Assembly (NCBI GenBank): GCA_963665085.2
Contig: CAXXXS010000002.1
Span: 806,001 to 870,000 of the forward strand
Length of the DNA stretch: 64,000 nucleotides
Direction of reading: 5' to 3'
Source: G963665085 sp963665085
GTDB taxonomy: Bacteria; Bacteroidota; Bacteroidia; Bacteroidales; JAAAOM01
The position numbers were made by a program, and so were the translations under genes. Within the stretch, counting starts at the first letter, position 1; each line of letters begins with the position of its first letter. Below are positions 9,154-18,212 of the stretch, in pieces. The notes below the pieces were generated by a model, which was not told where the DNA came from, did not search any database, and worked only from the letters and a program-made list of their open reading frames with translations.

Positions 9154-10467
9154 CTATTCTACATGAACTTTATAGGCTCTGTATCCATAGATTGTAACAA
9201 CAAATAAACAAAAGAGTGGAATTATAAAAGAGAACTTTGCTTCTGTTATTCCCAATAAAGATACATCATTATAATCTGGACCTCCAACATCAAAAATTAA
9301 TGCTTGTATTGGTGGCAAAACAGAACCTCCAAGAATAGCCATGATTAAACCCGCTGCACCAAACTTGGCATCATCTCCTACTCCTTTCAATGCAATTCCA
9401 TAAATAGTTGGAAACATTAATGACATACACGCAGAGACTCCTACAAGACTGTATAAACCTACCATCCCCGGAAGCACAATTGAGCCGAAAGCTAGTACCA
9501 CTCCTCCAATACCAAATATCATTAATAATTTCCCTGCGCTTACATATCTCATAATAGCTGTAGCAATAAATCTGCTGGATACAAATAATACCATCGCAAC
9601 TATATTATATCCTTGTGCCTGTTCCCTGGTTAAACCAATAGACTCACCATATTGGATAATAAATGTCCAGCATAATATTTGGGCCCCGACGTAAAAAAAC
9701 TGGGCAATTACACCTTCTGTATATCTTTTCCTTTTTAATAATCTTTTTATCGATTCCATAAAATGAATATCCTGATCCTGACTTTGCTTAGGCATTTTCG
9801 AAATTGCTATTATAATAAGAAACAACAAAATAACGCCACCTATTGCCACATATGGATTTCTAATTATGGTTAAATCATGAGAAGTTATTTCTGTTAATTT
9901 TTGAGGATCAGAAGTAATCATCATCATTCTTTCTTCATATGAAGCTATATTTAATTTTGCCAGTATAAATTCTTTGGCTGTAAACATTCCTATAAGAGAG
10001 CCAAGTGGATTAAAAGCTTGTGCAAGGTTCAATCGTTGGGTAGAAGTCTCTTCCGAACCCATTGAAAGAATAAATGGATTTGCACTTGTTTCTAAGAAAG
10101 ACAGACCGCAGGTAAGTACAAAATAAGCAATAATAAATGGGGCAAACACAGACATGTATGTAGCTGGAATAAACATAAATGCCCCCAGTGCATATAAACC
10201 CAATCCCATCATAATACCGGCCTTATAACTGTATCTTTTTATAAATAATGCTGCGGGGAAAGCCATCGCAAAATATCCGCCATAAAAAGCCATTTGGATT
10301 AAAGCGCTTTGCCAGTTTGGCATAAGCAGGATAGTTTTAAAAGATGAAACCATAGGATTTGTAATATCATTTGCAAATCCCCAAAGTGGAAAACAAATGG
10401 TTATCAATACAAATGGCAATATCATTGCTGCGGGCACAACAACATTTTTAGCAACTGATTTATTCAT
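9154..10467 (-). CDS. fucP: L-fucose:H+ symporter FucP (MFS)
   Basis: Inner-membrane sugar/proton symporter of the FucP family, 437 residues, about 12 membrane segments. Family marks are CFPLWGFANDITNPM near residue 25, FYGGYFAMAFPAALFIKRYSYKAG near 62, LETSANPFILSMGSEETSTQRLNLAQAFNP around 125-155 and the MSLMFPTIYGIALKGVG segment near 350. It follows fucU by 20 bases on the same strand, so the two form an operon for fucose entry. This agrees with the GH29 fucosidase of PUL 1 about 20 kb away. Some FucP relatives carry other sugars, but the fucU neighbour favours fucose. Confidence 0.88.
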   Translation of the reverse strand: MNKSVAKNVVVPAAMILPFVLITICFPLWGFANDITNPMVSSFKTILLMPNWQSALIQMAFYGGYFAMAFPAALFIKRYSYKAGIMMGLGLYALGAFMFIPATYMSVFAPFIIAYFVLTCGLSFLETSANPFILSMGSEETSTQRLNLAQAFNPLGSLIGMFTAKEFILAKLNIASYEERMMMITSDPQKLTEITSHDLTIIRNPYVAIGGVILLFLIIIAISKMPKQSQDQDIHFMESIKRLLKRKRYTEGVIAQFFYVGAQILCWTFIIQYGESIGLTREQAQGYNIVAMVLFVSSRFIATAIMRYVSAGKLLMIFGIGGVVLAFGSIVLPGMVGLYSLVGVSACMSLMFPTIYGIALKGVGDDAKFGAAGLIMAILGGSVLPPIQALIFDVGGPDYNDVSLLGITEAKFSFIIPLFCLFVVTIYGYRAYKVHVE

Positions 10468-10487
10468 TGTTTATATGAGTTTAGTAA

Positions 10488-10922
10488 TTACAAGATTGGC
10501 GTAACACCTTTTTTTAAGATTATATTCCCATACTTTGCAGTCTCCCCGGTCATTACAACAGCAAAAACAGATTTTGCCCGTTCGTAGAATTCAAATCGTC
10601 CGATACGTTGAATTGGTGCAACATTGGGATTTGTTTTATGAATGCTCGCCAGATAAGATTTTTCAACTTCAGGATCGAGCTCATCTCCTTCAACTGCCTG
10701 CATCATAATAAGCGGTGCCTCAACGTATGAATCAAGCTCAAATAAAGGTAAAATTCCTTCAAGTAAACCCGGAATTCGGATTCCATCGGCACGCAACACA
10801 TTCGAATTAAATGTTTCTCCGGGGAAATGTGCATCAGCTAAAATTATCTCATCTCCGTGCCCCATCCTTGCCAGTGTTTCCAGTAATTTTGGCGAAATAA
10901 TGGGAGATATTCCTTTTAACAT
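10488..10922 (-). CDS. fucU: L-fucose mutarotase (RbsD/FucU family)
   Basis: A 144-residue RbsD/FucU protein that speeds the alpha-beta anomer exchange of free fucose. Marks: LKGISPIISPKLLETLARMGHGDEI at the N-terminus with the conserved His, LADAHFPGE, LRADGI and the C-terminal RFEFYERAKSVFAVVMTGE with GNIILKKGV. First gene of the fucU-fucP operon. The usual fucose catabolic genes (isomerase, kinase, aldolase) are not in the window. Identification as FucU over RbsD rests on the FucP neighbour. Confidence 0.9.
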   Translation of the reverse strand: MLKGISPIISPKLLETLARMGHGDEIILADAHFPGETFNSNVLRADGIRIPGLLEGILPLFELDSYVEAPLIMMQAVEGDELDPEVEKSYLASIHKTNPNVAPIQRIGRFEFYERAKSVFAVVMTGETAKYGNIILKKGVTPIL

Positions 10923-10943
10923 ACGTATTAGTTTATTATTAGT

Positions 10944-11035
10944 CTTAATTAATTAGAGAATGCCAATATAAGAATAAAAAATTCTTTTTTGCAGTAATTT
11001 AAAAACTCAATAAAAACTAACTAGTTAATTAATAG
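10944..11035. promoter_or_regulatory. Two AT-rich inverted sites upstream of fucU
   Basis: CTTAATTAATTAG (10944-10956) and CTAGTTAATTAATAG (11021-11035) are near reverse complements (one mismatch in 12). They lie in the 155-base gap before fucU and could be paired operators for a fucose regulator. Inference only; AT-rich sequence makes chance matches possible. Confidence 0.35.
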
Positions 11036-11077
11036 ATTAAGAATTGGCAACGTTTACTTTTGATTTCTAATTCATTT

Positions 11078-11506
11078 TCACTTTACAGTCACATTTGAAT
11101 CATATTTTAGAATACTATCCTTCCAATGATTAGGAATAGGGATACTCAATTGCTCCTTTATTGAATAGCAAACAAGAACTGTTGTGGAAGTTGACAATAA
11201 ATCATTTGTATCTTCATCTACGAGGCAATGTTCCATGGTAAGGCTTTTATTCCCCAAAACTGCTACTCTTGTTTTTACCAGGATACGGGTTTTCATAAAA
11301 ATCGGCTTTAAATAATCTATCTTGATGCTGGCACCTACAACGCCAATGTTTACAAAATCCATGTCTGGCAATACTTCATCAAAGTAATTTATTTTTCCTG
11401 AATCATAATAATTTTGATAAATGGTATTAGATACATGCCCCATTACATCAACATCACTAAACCTTACCTGAATTGGCATTACATTTTTAAAAACTTTTTC
11501 ATCCAT
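11078..11506 (-). CDS. 4-hydroxybenzoyl-CoA thioesterase-like acyl-CoA thioesterase
   Basis: A 142-residue single hot-dog domain protein. Its RFSDVDVMGHVSNTIYQNYYDSGKINYFDE segment (residues 15-44) is the 4HBT active-site region with the catalytic Asp and the long hot-dog helix. The strands that follow (IKIDYLKPIFMKTRILVKTRV, LTMEHCLVDED, STTVLVCYS) fit the fold. It would hydrolyse acyl-CoA thioesters in the cytoplasm; substrate unknown. It is upstream of the fucose operon on the same strand but separated by the possible operator region, so likely independent. Confidence 0.8.
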   Translation of the reverse strand: MDEKVFKNVMPIQVRFSDVDVMGHVSNTIYQNYYDSGKINYFDEVLPDMDFVNIGVVGASIKIDYLKPIFMKTRILVKTRVAVLGNKSLTMEHCLVDEDTNDLLSTSTTVLVCYSIKEQLSIPIPNHWKDSILKYDSNVTVK

Positions 11507-11878
11507 AATCTATCTAGTAAATCTATTTTTCTAAAACGGCCAGTAAAAGTATTCTTTTTATAACTTATGTTTAGTTTATTTTTTTTATTCAAAAATCGAT
11601 GTCTTTTTACAGAAAAAAATATCTATATCCAAGTATTACAATTTCTATTGTCTTTAAATGTAATCGACAACCTTTTCCTTATATTATTCAGGTTTTTAAC
11701 CGAATAAGCAGTCCCAGTTTATTTTCAACAGAAAAACACAAACTTTGATGTAGAAATTTTCATACTTTTACTTCTTACTAAAACATTGAATAAAAAAATG
11801 CATACACTAAAATTCAAAAAATCTAAAATTCTACCTAAACCCTCTGATACTATAAAAAAATTCATTTAAACAAACAAA
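11507..11878. other. Intergenic region, no gene seen
   Basis: 372 AT-rich bases between divergent genes. A 23-codon ATG frame at 11799-11870 has no family look and is probably chance. No complete TTTG/TAnnTTTG promoter with proper spacing was found. Confidence 0.5.
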
Positions 11879-12253
11879 ATGAGACTTATTGGAAACATAA
11901 TCTGGGTTCTTTTTGGTGGTATCTTTATCGCTATTGAGTATGCCATAGGCAGCGTTATTCTAATAATTACAATTATAGGTATTCCTTTTGGACTTCAATC
12001 TATAAAACTCGCCTTCTTGGCATTATGGCCATTTGGAAAAAAAGTTGTTACTACAAATACTGCTTCCGGTTGCCTTTCTATTTTAATGAATATAATTTGG
12101 ATACTTTGTGGTGGAATTTGGATAAGCCTATCTCATCTTGCTTTTGGGATTTTATTCGCTATTACTATAATTGGAATTCCTTTTGCAAAGCAACACTTTA
12201 AACTAGCTTCTCTTGCTTTAACTCCTTTTGGGAAAGAGGTGGTTACGAAATAA
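11879..12253 (+). CDS. YccF-domain inner-membrane protein (DUF307)
   Basis: 124 residues made of two YccF repeats. Each has GNIIWVLFGG / MNIIWILCGG followed by IITIIGIPFG / AITIIGIPFA and a FKLA(F/S)LAL(W/T)PFGK ending, at about residues 5-55 and 70-122. Four hydrophobic segments make it an integral membrane protein. The family function is not established. The internal duplication is very regular. It ends at a hairpin shared with the convergent isomerase gene. Confidence 0.85.
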   Translation: MRLIGNIIWVLFGGIFIAIEYAIGSVILIITIIGIPFGLQSIKLAFLALWPFGKKVVTTNTASGCLSILMNIIWILCGGIWISLSHLAFGILFAITIIGIPFAKQHFKLASLALTPFGKEVVTK

Positions 12254-12264
12254 TAATCAACAAA

Positions 12265-12294
12265 AAACCCCAGACACATAAGTACCCGGGGTTT
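12265..12294. terminator. Probable bidirectional terminator
   Basis: AAACCCC / GGGGTTT stem with a 16-nt loop lies between convergent genes, with A-rich sequence to the left. Confidence 0.6.
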
Positions 12295-12320
12295 AATATT
12301 ATGATTCTAACTCTTTTTAT

Positions 12321-13283
12321 TTAAACCAAAATATTACTTTTAAGATTATCAATACTGCTCTTAATTCCAACAAATGGTTCGCCATGATTTTGGTTATCAT
12401 CTTCTACAAAAAGATATTTCATTCCAGCAGTTTCGCTAGCTGCTAAAATTCTTTTGAAATCGATAACACCTTCTCCAACAGAAATGATATCAGCTTTTGT
12501 TGTTTCGTCTACTTCAAAAGTAGGATCTTTTTTAGTTTTCATGTCTTTCATGTGGAAAAGTTGGAAACGTCCTGGGTAATCATTAAAAATTTGAACTGGG
12601 TCTTGTCCAGCCTTGTTAACCCAATAAAGGTCTATTTCCATCGTGATTAAAGCAGGATCCATTTCTTTTAAGAATATATCATAATATGGTACAACACCGT
12701 CAATATTAGCAAATTCAAAATTATGATTGTGGTAAGCGAATTGAATGCCTACTGATTTCATAACTTCACCAACCTGGTTCCAGTCTGCAACCATCTTTTT
12801 ATATGATTCGATATTTCGATCTTCTGGGTTAATCCATGGTTGGACACAATATTTAACACCTAATTCAGCATGATCATCAGCCATTTTTTGTGCGTTATCC
12901 ATAGAGATTCCTGCTGCTTCAACCTGAGTGTGACTACTAAGGATTTTCATTCCTAAATCATCAACAACTTTTTTAAATTCAGATGGGGCATATCCATAGA
13001 ATTTACCATCTACATAATCAGCAAGTTCAAGGTTCTTATAGCCTAAATCAGCTACTTTCTTTAACGAGCCTAAAGTATCTGCAGCCATTGCATCACGTAG
13101 TGTGTAAAGTTGAATACCTACATCTGGTATATTTTTAGCTGCTTCAGCAACAGCCTCTACTGCTGCACTACCTGATGTTGCACCACCTTTGCAAGACAAC
13201 AAAAAATAGCTACCTGCCAGGGTTCCTGCTGAACCAAATGCTGCCTTTCTAATAAAGTCTCTCCTGGAATTTTTGTTTTTCAT
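12321..13283 (-). CDS. Tat-exported xylose isomerase-like TIM-barrel protein
   Basis: 320 residues. The N-terminus SRRDFIRKAAFGSAGTLAG carries a twin-arginine motif and ends in a lipobox-like LLSC (Cys about 30), so the protein is likely exported folded and perhaps lipid-anchored. The mature part is a sugar phosphate isomerase/epimerase-type TIM barrel: IQLYTLRDAM, KKVADLGYKNLELAD, AYHNHNFEF (metal-binding His), MEIDLYWVNKAGQDP, FQLFHMKDM and the C-terminal FVEDDNQ. Such Tat-exported isomerases in Bacteroidota often work with Gfo/Idh/MocA enzymes on oxidised sugars. A Tat-exported member of that family lies 5 kb away. Substrate unknown. Confidence 0.8.
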   Translation of the reverse strand: MKNKNSRRDFIRKAAFGSAGTLAGSYFLLSCKGGATSGSAAVEAVAEAAKNIPDVGIQLYTLRDAMAADTLGSLKKVADLGYKNLELADYVDGKFYGYAPSEFKKVVDDLGMKILSSHTQVEAAGISMDNAQKMADDHAELGVKYCVQPWINPEDRNIESYKKMVADWNQVGEVMKSVGIQFAYHNHNFEFANIDGVVPYYDIFLKEMDPALITMEIDLYWVNKAGQDPVQIFNDYPGRFQLFHMKDMKTKKDPTFEVDETTKADIISVGEGVIDFKRILAASETAGMKYLFVEDDNQNHGEPFVGIKSSIDNLKSNILV

Positions 13284-13427
13284 TGTATGATCAATTAAAT
13301 GTTAATTAGAATTGTTTATCGCATTACAAGAATAGAGTTTTTTGCCCTAAAAATAAAATGTTCTGCATAAAATATTTAAAAATAGAGAATTATATCTCAA
13401 ATATCTACTATTTTATCTAGAAAAAGG

Positions 13428-13435
13428 TAATTTTG
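13428..13435 (+). promoter_or_regulatory. Putative -7 box
   Basis: TAATTTTG matches the Bacteroidota -7 consensus, 30 bases before the ATG at 13465. No clear -33 box. Confidence 0.4.
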
Positions 13436-13464
13436 ATTGAAATATAAAACCAAAATAACAAGTT

Positions 13465-13866
13465 ATGAAAAAAGTATTCATCATCTCTTTTTTGTTTCTA
13501 ATCTCACTATTTACGGCTTTAGCCACTGAGCCTGAAATTAAAACAATTAAACTGGATAAAACAGATTATAAACCTGGTGATATAATTTCTGTTTCTATTG
13601 AATTTACAGGAAAACCAATTGAAATTCAGTCTGTAGAAATAATTTCAAGAGAGTACCGAACCAATACGCCTAAGTTAATGATGCAACTTCTTGGTGATGG
13701 AAAAAACATATGGGTACTACAAACCAATCTTCCTTACGATGCACCATATGGAATATATAACGTTGAGGTTAAAGCAATAAATAAAAATGGAGAAGAAATA
13801 ACCTCCAATAACTGTGAAGGTTGTATATATGGTAAAACAGGAGTATTTAAATTTGAAGTAAAATAA
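13465..13866 (+). CDS. Secreted beta-sandwich protein of unknown function
   Basis: 133 residues with a signal peptide (MKKVFIISFLFLISLFTALA). The mature chain has the strand pattern of a single Ig-like or filamin-type domain: IKLDKTDYKPGDIISVSIEF, IEIQSVEIISREY, NIWVLQTNLP and GIYNVEVKAINKNGEEI. Two Cys (in NNCEGCIYG) near the C-terminus could form a disulfide or bind metal. The region YKPGD is common in bacterial macroglobulin-like and adhesin sandwiches. No partner gene is adjacent. Function not recognised. Confidence 0.65.
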   Translation: MKKVFIISFLFLISLFTALATEPEIKTIKLDKTDYKPGDIISVSIEFTGKPIEIQSVEIISREYRTNTPKLMMQLLGDGKNIWVLQTNLPYDAPYGIYNVEVKAINKNGEEITSNNCEGCIYGKTGVFKFEVK

Positions 13867-13892
13867 AGGGTGAAATTTTCAATTTAAAATAA

Positions 13893-13920
13893 AAAGGCAA
13901 TGTTGTAAAACACTGCCTTT
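13893..13920. terminator. Bidirectional terminator
   Basis: AAAGGCAaTGTT/AACAcTGCCTTT hairpin with one internal mismatch, between the convergent secreted-protein and PII genes. Confidence 0.8.
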
Positions 13921-13945
13921 ATCATGAACATAAAGTTTCTATTTA

Positions 13946-14302
13946 TTAAATAGCACTACCCCCTCTTTCATTCGTTCTGATTCTAATACATTCTTCAAGT
14001 GGTGTTATAAAAATTTTCCCATCACCAACCATTCCTTCTTCTTTGCCTTCATCGGAAGACTTTGCTGACTTAATAATTACATTGACAGTAATATCTACAA
14101 ATTCATCGTTTACTGCAATTTCAATCTTTACTTTTGGGATGAGGTTAGGAATAACTTTTTTTCCTCGATAAATTGATTCGCTTGTCTGACGTCCATGACC
14201 AGAAACACGGCTTACTGTAATACGTTGAATATCTGCTTCGATTAATGCAGTACGTACCTGATCTAACTGATTTTCTCTTATTATTGCTGAAATTAATTTC
14301 AT
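13946..14302 (-). CDS. glnK: PII nitrogen regulatory protein (GlnB/GlnK type)
   Basis: 118-residue PII trimer subunit that senses ATP/ADP and 2-oxoglutarate and docks on the ammonium channel. Seen: MKLISAIIRENQLDQVRTAL, the T-loop with GHGRQTSESIYRG (residues 35-47), LIPKVKIEIAV and the VGDGKIFITPLEECIRIRTNERG C-terminal signature. The tyrosine aligned with E. coli Y46 is kept (Y45), but the uridylylated Y51 aligns with Val50. It therefore cannot be uridylylated at the usual residue, as in phyla without GlnD. Downstream of amt by 19 bases, same operon. Confidence 0.93.
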   Translation of the reverse strand: MKLISAIIRENQLDQVRTALIEADIQRITVSRVSGHGRQTSESIYRGKKVIPNLIPKVKIEIAVNDEFVDITVNVIIKSAKSSDEGKEEGMVGDGKIFITPLEECIRIRTNERGGSAI

Positions 14303-14321
14303 GATATTATTTTATGATTGA

Positions 14322-15656
14322 TTAATTAGGGTTAAGCATTCCATAGCCACTCTCTCCATGATAAGCAGAATCGAGACCTTGCATTTCTTTCTTTTCATCA
14401 GCACGAAACCCTCCGAACTTTTTCATCACAAAAAGAATAATTAATGTTACACCAGCTGCATAAACAATAGCTATAGCAACTGCAGCAACCTGAACACCTA
14501 ATTGTTGCAATACGGTCCAGCTACCACCTGCTGCTTCTGCTGCATCAGCCATCCAGCTTTTTCTAATAAAAAAACTTAGTAAGATAGCACCTACAATCCC
14601 TCCAACACCATGAACGCCAAAAGCATCAAGGCTATCGTCGTAACCTAATTTATCTTTCATAATAATTGCAAGGTAACAAATTATTGCAGCAGCAGCTCCG
14701 AGAGCCATGGCCCCTAAAGGTTGAACAACCCCTGCGGCAGGAGTTACAGCAACAAGTCCAGCTAAAATTCCGGATGCAAAACCCAATGCAGTCGCTTTAC
14801 CTTGATGCACACCTTCAATTATCATCCAAACCAATGCACCAGCAGCAGCAGCGACCTGTGTTGCAGTTAAAGCCTGAGCAGTACTTAATCCACTCGCAAT
14901 GCTACTTCCTGCGTTAAAACCAAACCAACCGACCCAAAGAAGACCGGCCCCGATCATTGTCATAACCAAATTACTTGGAGCGTAAACTGTTTTTGGGTAT
15001 CCACGACGTGCGCCGATAAATATAGCAGCCACTAAACCACTTACCCCTGCAGAAATATGAACAACTGTACCACCTGCAAAGTCGATTGCCCCATTTGCCC
15101 CTAAGTTAAACAAAAAACCATCTTCTGCCCAAACCCAATGACATAAAGGATTATAAACTAACAAGCCCCACAATGCAATAAATGCAACATACGCTTTAAA
15201 AGAAACACGTTCTGCAAAAGCTCCAGCGATTAGCGCAGGAGTAATTATAGCAAATTTTGCCTGAAACATTGAAAACACATACTCTGGGATCCCAGAATCT
15301 AAAATACTAGTATCAATACCTCGCAAACCAACATAATCAGGGTTCCAGCCGAACCAACCACCGAATACATTTCCTCCAAAACACATGCTATATCCAACAA
15401 GCACCCATAGCACGGTCATGATTCCCATTGCTGCAAAAGAATGCATCATTGTACCAAGGACGTTTTTTGTGCGAACAAGGCCACCATAAAACATTGCCAA
15501 ACCAGGAATCATTAAAAGAACTAATGCTGTTGAAGTAAGCATCCAGGCAGTAGCCCCTGTATCTATCGGTGGTTGCCCCCCAGCAAAAACCGACTTGGAA
15601 GTAAAAAAAGAGAACATTAAAAGGCCCATAAAAGCCAAAGGTTTTTTGTGCTTCAT
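14322..15656 (-). CDS. amt: Ammonium transporter Amt
   Basis: 444-residue ammonium channel. It begins with a cleavable signal-like stretch ending SVFAGG, then eleven membrane segments. Amt signatures: ALVLLMIPGLAMFYGGLV, the Phe-gate area with QAKFAIITPALIAGAFAERV, DFAGGTVVHISAGVSGL and the second pore His in DAFGVHGVGGIVGA. The cytosolic tail ends in ESGYGMLNPN. It is the first gene of the amt-glnK operon, driven by a good promoter at 15724-15754. PII binding blocks the pore when nitrogen is plentiful (family knowledge). Confidence 0.95.
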   Translation of the reverse strand: MKHKKPLAFMGLLMFSFFTSKSVFAGGQPPIDTGATAWMLTSTALVLLMIPGLAMFYGGLVRTKNVLGTMMHSFAAMGIMTVLWVLVGYSMCFGGNVFGGWFGWNPDYVGLRGIDTSILDSGIPEYVFSMFQAKFAIITPALIAGAFAERVSFKAYVAFIALWGLLVYNPLCHWVWAEDGFLFNLGANGAIDFAGGTVVHISAGVSGLVAAIFIGARRGYPKTVYAPSNLVMTMIGAGLLWVGWFGFNAGSSIASGLSTAQALTATQVAAAAGALVWMIIEGVHQGKATALGFASGILAGLVAVTPAAGVVQPLGAMALGAAAAIICYLAIIMKDKLGYDDSLDAFGVHGVGGIVGAILLSFFIRKSWMADAAEAAGGSWTVLQQLGVQVAAVAIAIVYAAGVTLIILFVMKKFGGFRADEKKEMQGLDSAYHGESGYGMLNPN

Positions 15657-15723
15657 TTTAAAAAATCTTTTAATTTAGTATTTATCAATATTAAAATAGG
15701 ATTAATTGGTATATATTTCAGCT

Positions 15724-15754
15724 CAAAAATAATAAATTGTAAGCACTTTGCAAA
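15724..15754 (-). promoter_or_regulatory. Promoter of amt-glnK
   Basis: Minus strand: TTTG, a 19-nt spacer and TATTTTTG, about 70 bases before the amt start codon. Good Bacteroidota consensus. Confidence 0.65.
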
Positions 15755-15843
15755 TTTCATATTGTAAGTTCATAATCATGCAGTAATCTGCATTAATTTA
15801 TAACGTTGTGAGTATCTTCGCTAATCAGCATGATATAAACACT

Positions 15844-16974
15844 ATGAAATATTTTATTTTTGTTGAAAAAAAATTGAATCGTAAAGAAAAAACTAAACTT
15901 CTTATAATAATTAGTTTCCCAATATTATGGCTCATTATCAGGCTTATTAGTTATAATCCTGAATTTATTCAATCGTTTTACCAAACATATTTCTTTCAGT
16001 TATTTACTTCAATTTTCAAATACATTACCGGATTTACTTATTTTTCTATTGGAGAAATTACTTTATACCTATTAATAGTCTTGTTTTTCATTTCGTTAAT
16101 AAAAAATATTCGAAAAATTTTTCTCAACAAAATCCCACTAAAAAAATTTCTGTTAACTGGTTTATTAAACCTGCTCACAACACTAACCTTACTGTATTTT
16201 TCTTTTCAACTTCTATTTGGAATAAATTATCAAAAAAGTTCGTTAGCTGAACAACTTGATTATTCTGTTAAGAAAATTGATACTATAGAATTGTTTGAAG
16301 TGACATCTTTGTTATTAGAAAAAACAAATAACCTAAGGATAAATCTTAATGAAGACGACAGCCTGGTTACCAATCTACAATTTGACATAAATCACTATCT
16401 AAAATCTGCAACTGATGGATATTTTGCTGCCCAAAACCTTTACAAAATTAATACTCCTAGAACATTGAAAGCCAAAAAATTCCTCTTCCCTTCTATTTAC
16501 TCATATATGGGCATTGGCGGTGTATATTGTCCTTTTACTGCTGAAGCAAACGTAAATACTGCACAACCCGATCCTTTTATCCCGGCAATTATTTGTCATG
16601 AATTGGCTCACTTAAGTGGCTATGCATCGGAGGATGAAGCAAACTATTTAGGCTTTATCACTTCAAAAATGCACCCAAATATAGAATTTCAATACTCCGG
16701 TTACTTAATGGCATTACGTTATTGCTTGAACCAATTAGCCAGAATTGACAAAGAAAAATATAAAGAATTTACTAACGAACTTGTTCCGGGTATAAAAAGA
16801 GATATAAAAGCATATTATCAGTATTGGGAAAAATTTCAAACACCCGTAGAAAAAGTTTCTTCTAAAATCTACGACCAATACTTAAAATCTCAATCACAAG
16901 AAGAGGGAATTATGAGCTATAACGCTGTAGTAGAACTTATCGTTGGGGAATATAGAAAAACAGGAGATTTATAA
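15844..16974 (+). CDS. DUF3810 membrane-bound zinc metallopeptidase-like protein
   Basis: About 376 residues. Three hydrophobic segments lie in the N-terminal third (LLIIISFPILWLIIRLIS, the segment around TLYLLIVLFFISLI, and LLNLLTTLTLLYFSF). The soluble C-terminal part holds an HExxH motif (CHELAHLSGYASEDEANYLG), with the downstream Glu pattern of gluzincin-like DUF3810 proteins. It is probably an inner-membrane peptidase; substrate unknown. The frame is open from a GTG at 15808, but the ATG at 15844 starts closer to the first membrane helix as in relatives. Convergent with asnA. Confidence 0.8.
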   Translation: MKYFIFVEKKLNRKEKTKLLIIISFPILWLIIRLISYNPEFIQSFYQTYFFQLFTSIFKYITGFTYFSIGEITLYLLIVLFFISLIKNIRKIFLNKIPLKKFLLTGLLNLLTTLTLLYFSFQLLFGINYQKSSLAEQLDYSVKKIDTIELFEVTSLLLEKTNNLRINLNEDDSLVTNLQFDINHYLKSATDGYFAAQNLYKINTPRTLKAKKFLFPSIYSYMGIGGVYCPFTAEANVNTAQPDPFIPAIICHELAHLSGYASEDEANYLGFITSKMHPNIEFQYSGYLMALRYCLNQLARIDKEKYKEFTNELVPGIKRDIKAYYQYWEKFQTPVEKVSSKIYDQYLKSQSQEEGIMSYNAVVELIVGEYRKTGDL

Positions 16975-16986
16975 TCAATACAAAAA

Positions 16987-17022
16987 AACAGTAATCAGAA
17001 AATAAAAACACTGATTACTGTT
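16987..17022. terminator. Bidirectional terminator
   Basis: 12-bp perfect stem AACAGTAATCAG/CTGATTACTGTT, preceded by an A run, between the DUF3810 gene and asnA. Confidence 0.85.
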
Positions 17023-17036
17023 CCCAGATTTATTTT

Positions 17037-18074
17037 TTAAACTAAGACTATTCCATTTTTTTTACACTCGATTTTCATTTCTTCCGGCCAGATACTTGAT
17101 TGAATTTCACCAATATGTGCTTTGCGCAAAAGATACATACAAAGTCGTGATTGGCCAATACCGCCACCAATTGATTGTGGCAGTTCCCCTTTCAATAATT
17201 TTTTATGAAAAAGCAATTCCTTTCTATCTTCGGCATTAGTCATTTTTAACTGCCTTGCCAAAGATTCCTCACTTACACGTATTCCCATTGAAGAAATTTC
17301 ATAGGCAGAATCAAGTATTGGATTATATAAAATAATATCTCCATTTAGTCCCTTGTTTCCATCTAATGTTGGCGTACTCCAATCATCATAATCCGGAGCC
17401 CGTCCGTCATGAGGTTTTCCATCTGCCAGTTCTCCTCCTATGCCGATTACAAAAACGGCACCGTATTTTTTTATCGCTTTATACTCCCTTTCTTTTGGGG
17501 TCAGGCCAGGATATTCTTTTTGCAACTCCTCTGCATGCAAAAAAGTTATATTCTCCGGCAAAATGGGTTGTATCTGAGGATAATTTTCATAGACGACAAA
17601 TTCCGTTCTCTTCAGGACTTCGTATATTTTGTTTACAATAAATTTTAGAAATTCCAAACTCCTTTCTTCGGGTTTCATAACTCGTTCCCAGTCCCATTGA
17701 TCTACATAAAGAGAATGTATGTTATCAAGTTCCTCATCAGGGCGCACTGCATTCATATCTGTATACAATCCATATCCATTCTCAATATTATAATCTGCAA
17801 GGGCGATCCTTTTCCATTTTGCAAGAGAATTAACAATTTCTGCTTGCTTATCATTCAAATCTTTTACAGGAAACGTAACTTTACGTTCAATCCCATTTAA
17901 GTCATCATTAATACCTGTCCCTTTCATAACAAACAAAGGAGCAGTAACTCTTCTCAGTTTTAATTCTGACGATAAATTACTTTGAAAAACGTCTTTAACA
18001 AGTAAGATAGCTTTTTCTGTTTGTTTTAAATCTAAAAGGCTTTTGTAATTTTCAGGAATAATTAAATTCTTCAT
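17037..18074 (-). CDS. asnA: Aspartate-ammonia ligase AsnA
   Basis: Ammonia-dependent asparagine synthetase (AMP-forming), fold related to class II tRNA synthetases, cytoplasmic. Seen: LLDLKQTEKAI near residue 13, LRRVTAPLFV, GINDDLNGIER, SLAKWKRIALADY, SLYVDQWDWE, GAVFVIGIGG, DGRAPDYDDW and the C-terminal GGGIGQSRLCMYLLRKAHIGEIQ. From the ATG at 18074 the product is 345 residues, the family length. An upstream ATG at 18101 would add nine unconserved residues. Its place near amt-glnK fits ammonium assimilation, though it is a separate unit. Confidence 0.95.
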   Translation of the reverse strand: MKNLIIPENYKSLLDLKQTEKAILLVKDVFQSNLSSELKLRRVTAPLFVMKGTGINDDLNGIERKVTFPVKDLNDKQAEIVNSLAKWKRIALADYNIENGYGLYTDMNAVRPDEELDNIHSLYVDQWDWERVMKPEERSLEFLKFIVNKIYEVLKRTEFVVYENYPQIQPILPENITFLHAEELQKEYPGLTPKEREYKAIKKYGAVFVIGIGGELADGKPHDGRAPDYDDWSTPTLDGNKGLNGDIILYNPILDSAYEISSMGIRVSEESLARQLKMTNAEDRKELLFHKKLLKGELPQSIGGGIGQSRLCMYLLRKAHIGEIQSSIWPEEMKIECKKNGIVLV

Positions 18075-18212
18075 TTTTTTGTATTTATAGTTGCTATCCA
18101 AAAATACAAAAACATGACAATTCTCAGATTAATACAATGAAATTAAATATTAATCAATAAAAATAAGCTTAAGTAATAGAATTTTGAATTTACACACATC
18201 AAATTAAAACGC

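Noticed and set aside
11799..11870. 23-codon ATG frame (lysine-rich) before the YccF gene
   Set aside because: Too short and AT-driven; no signal, motif or ribosome site.
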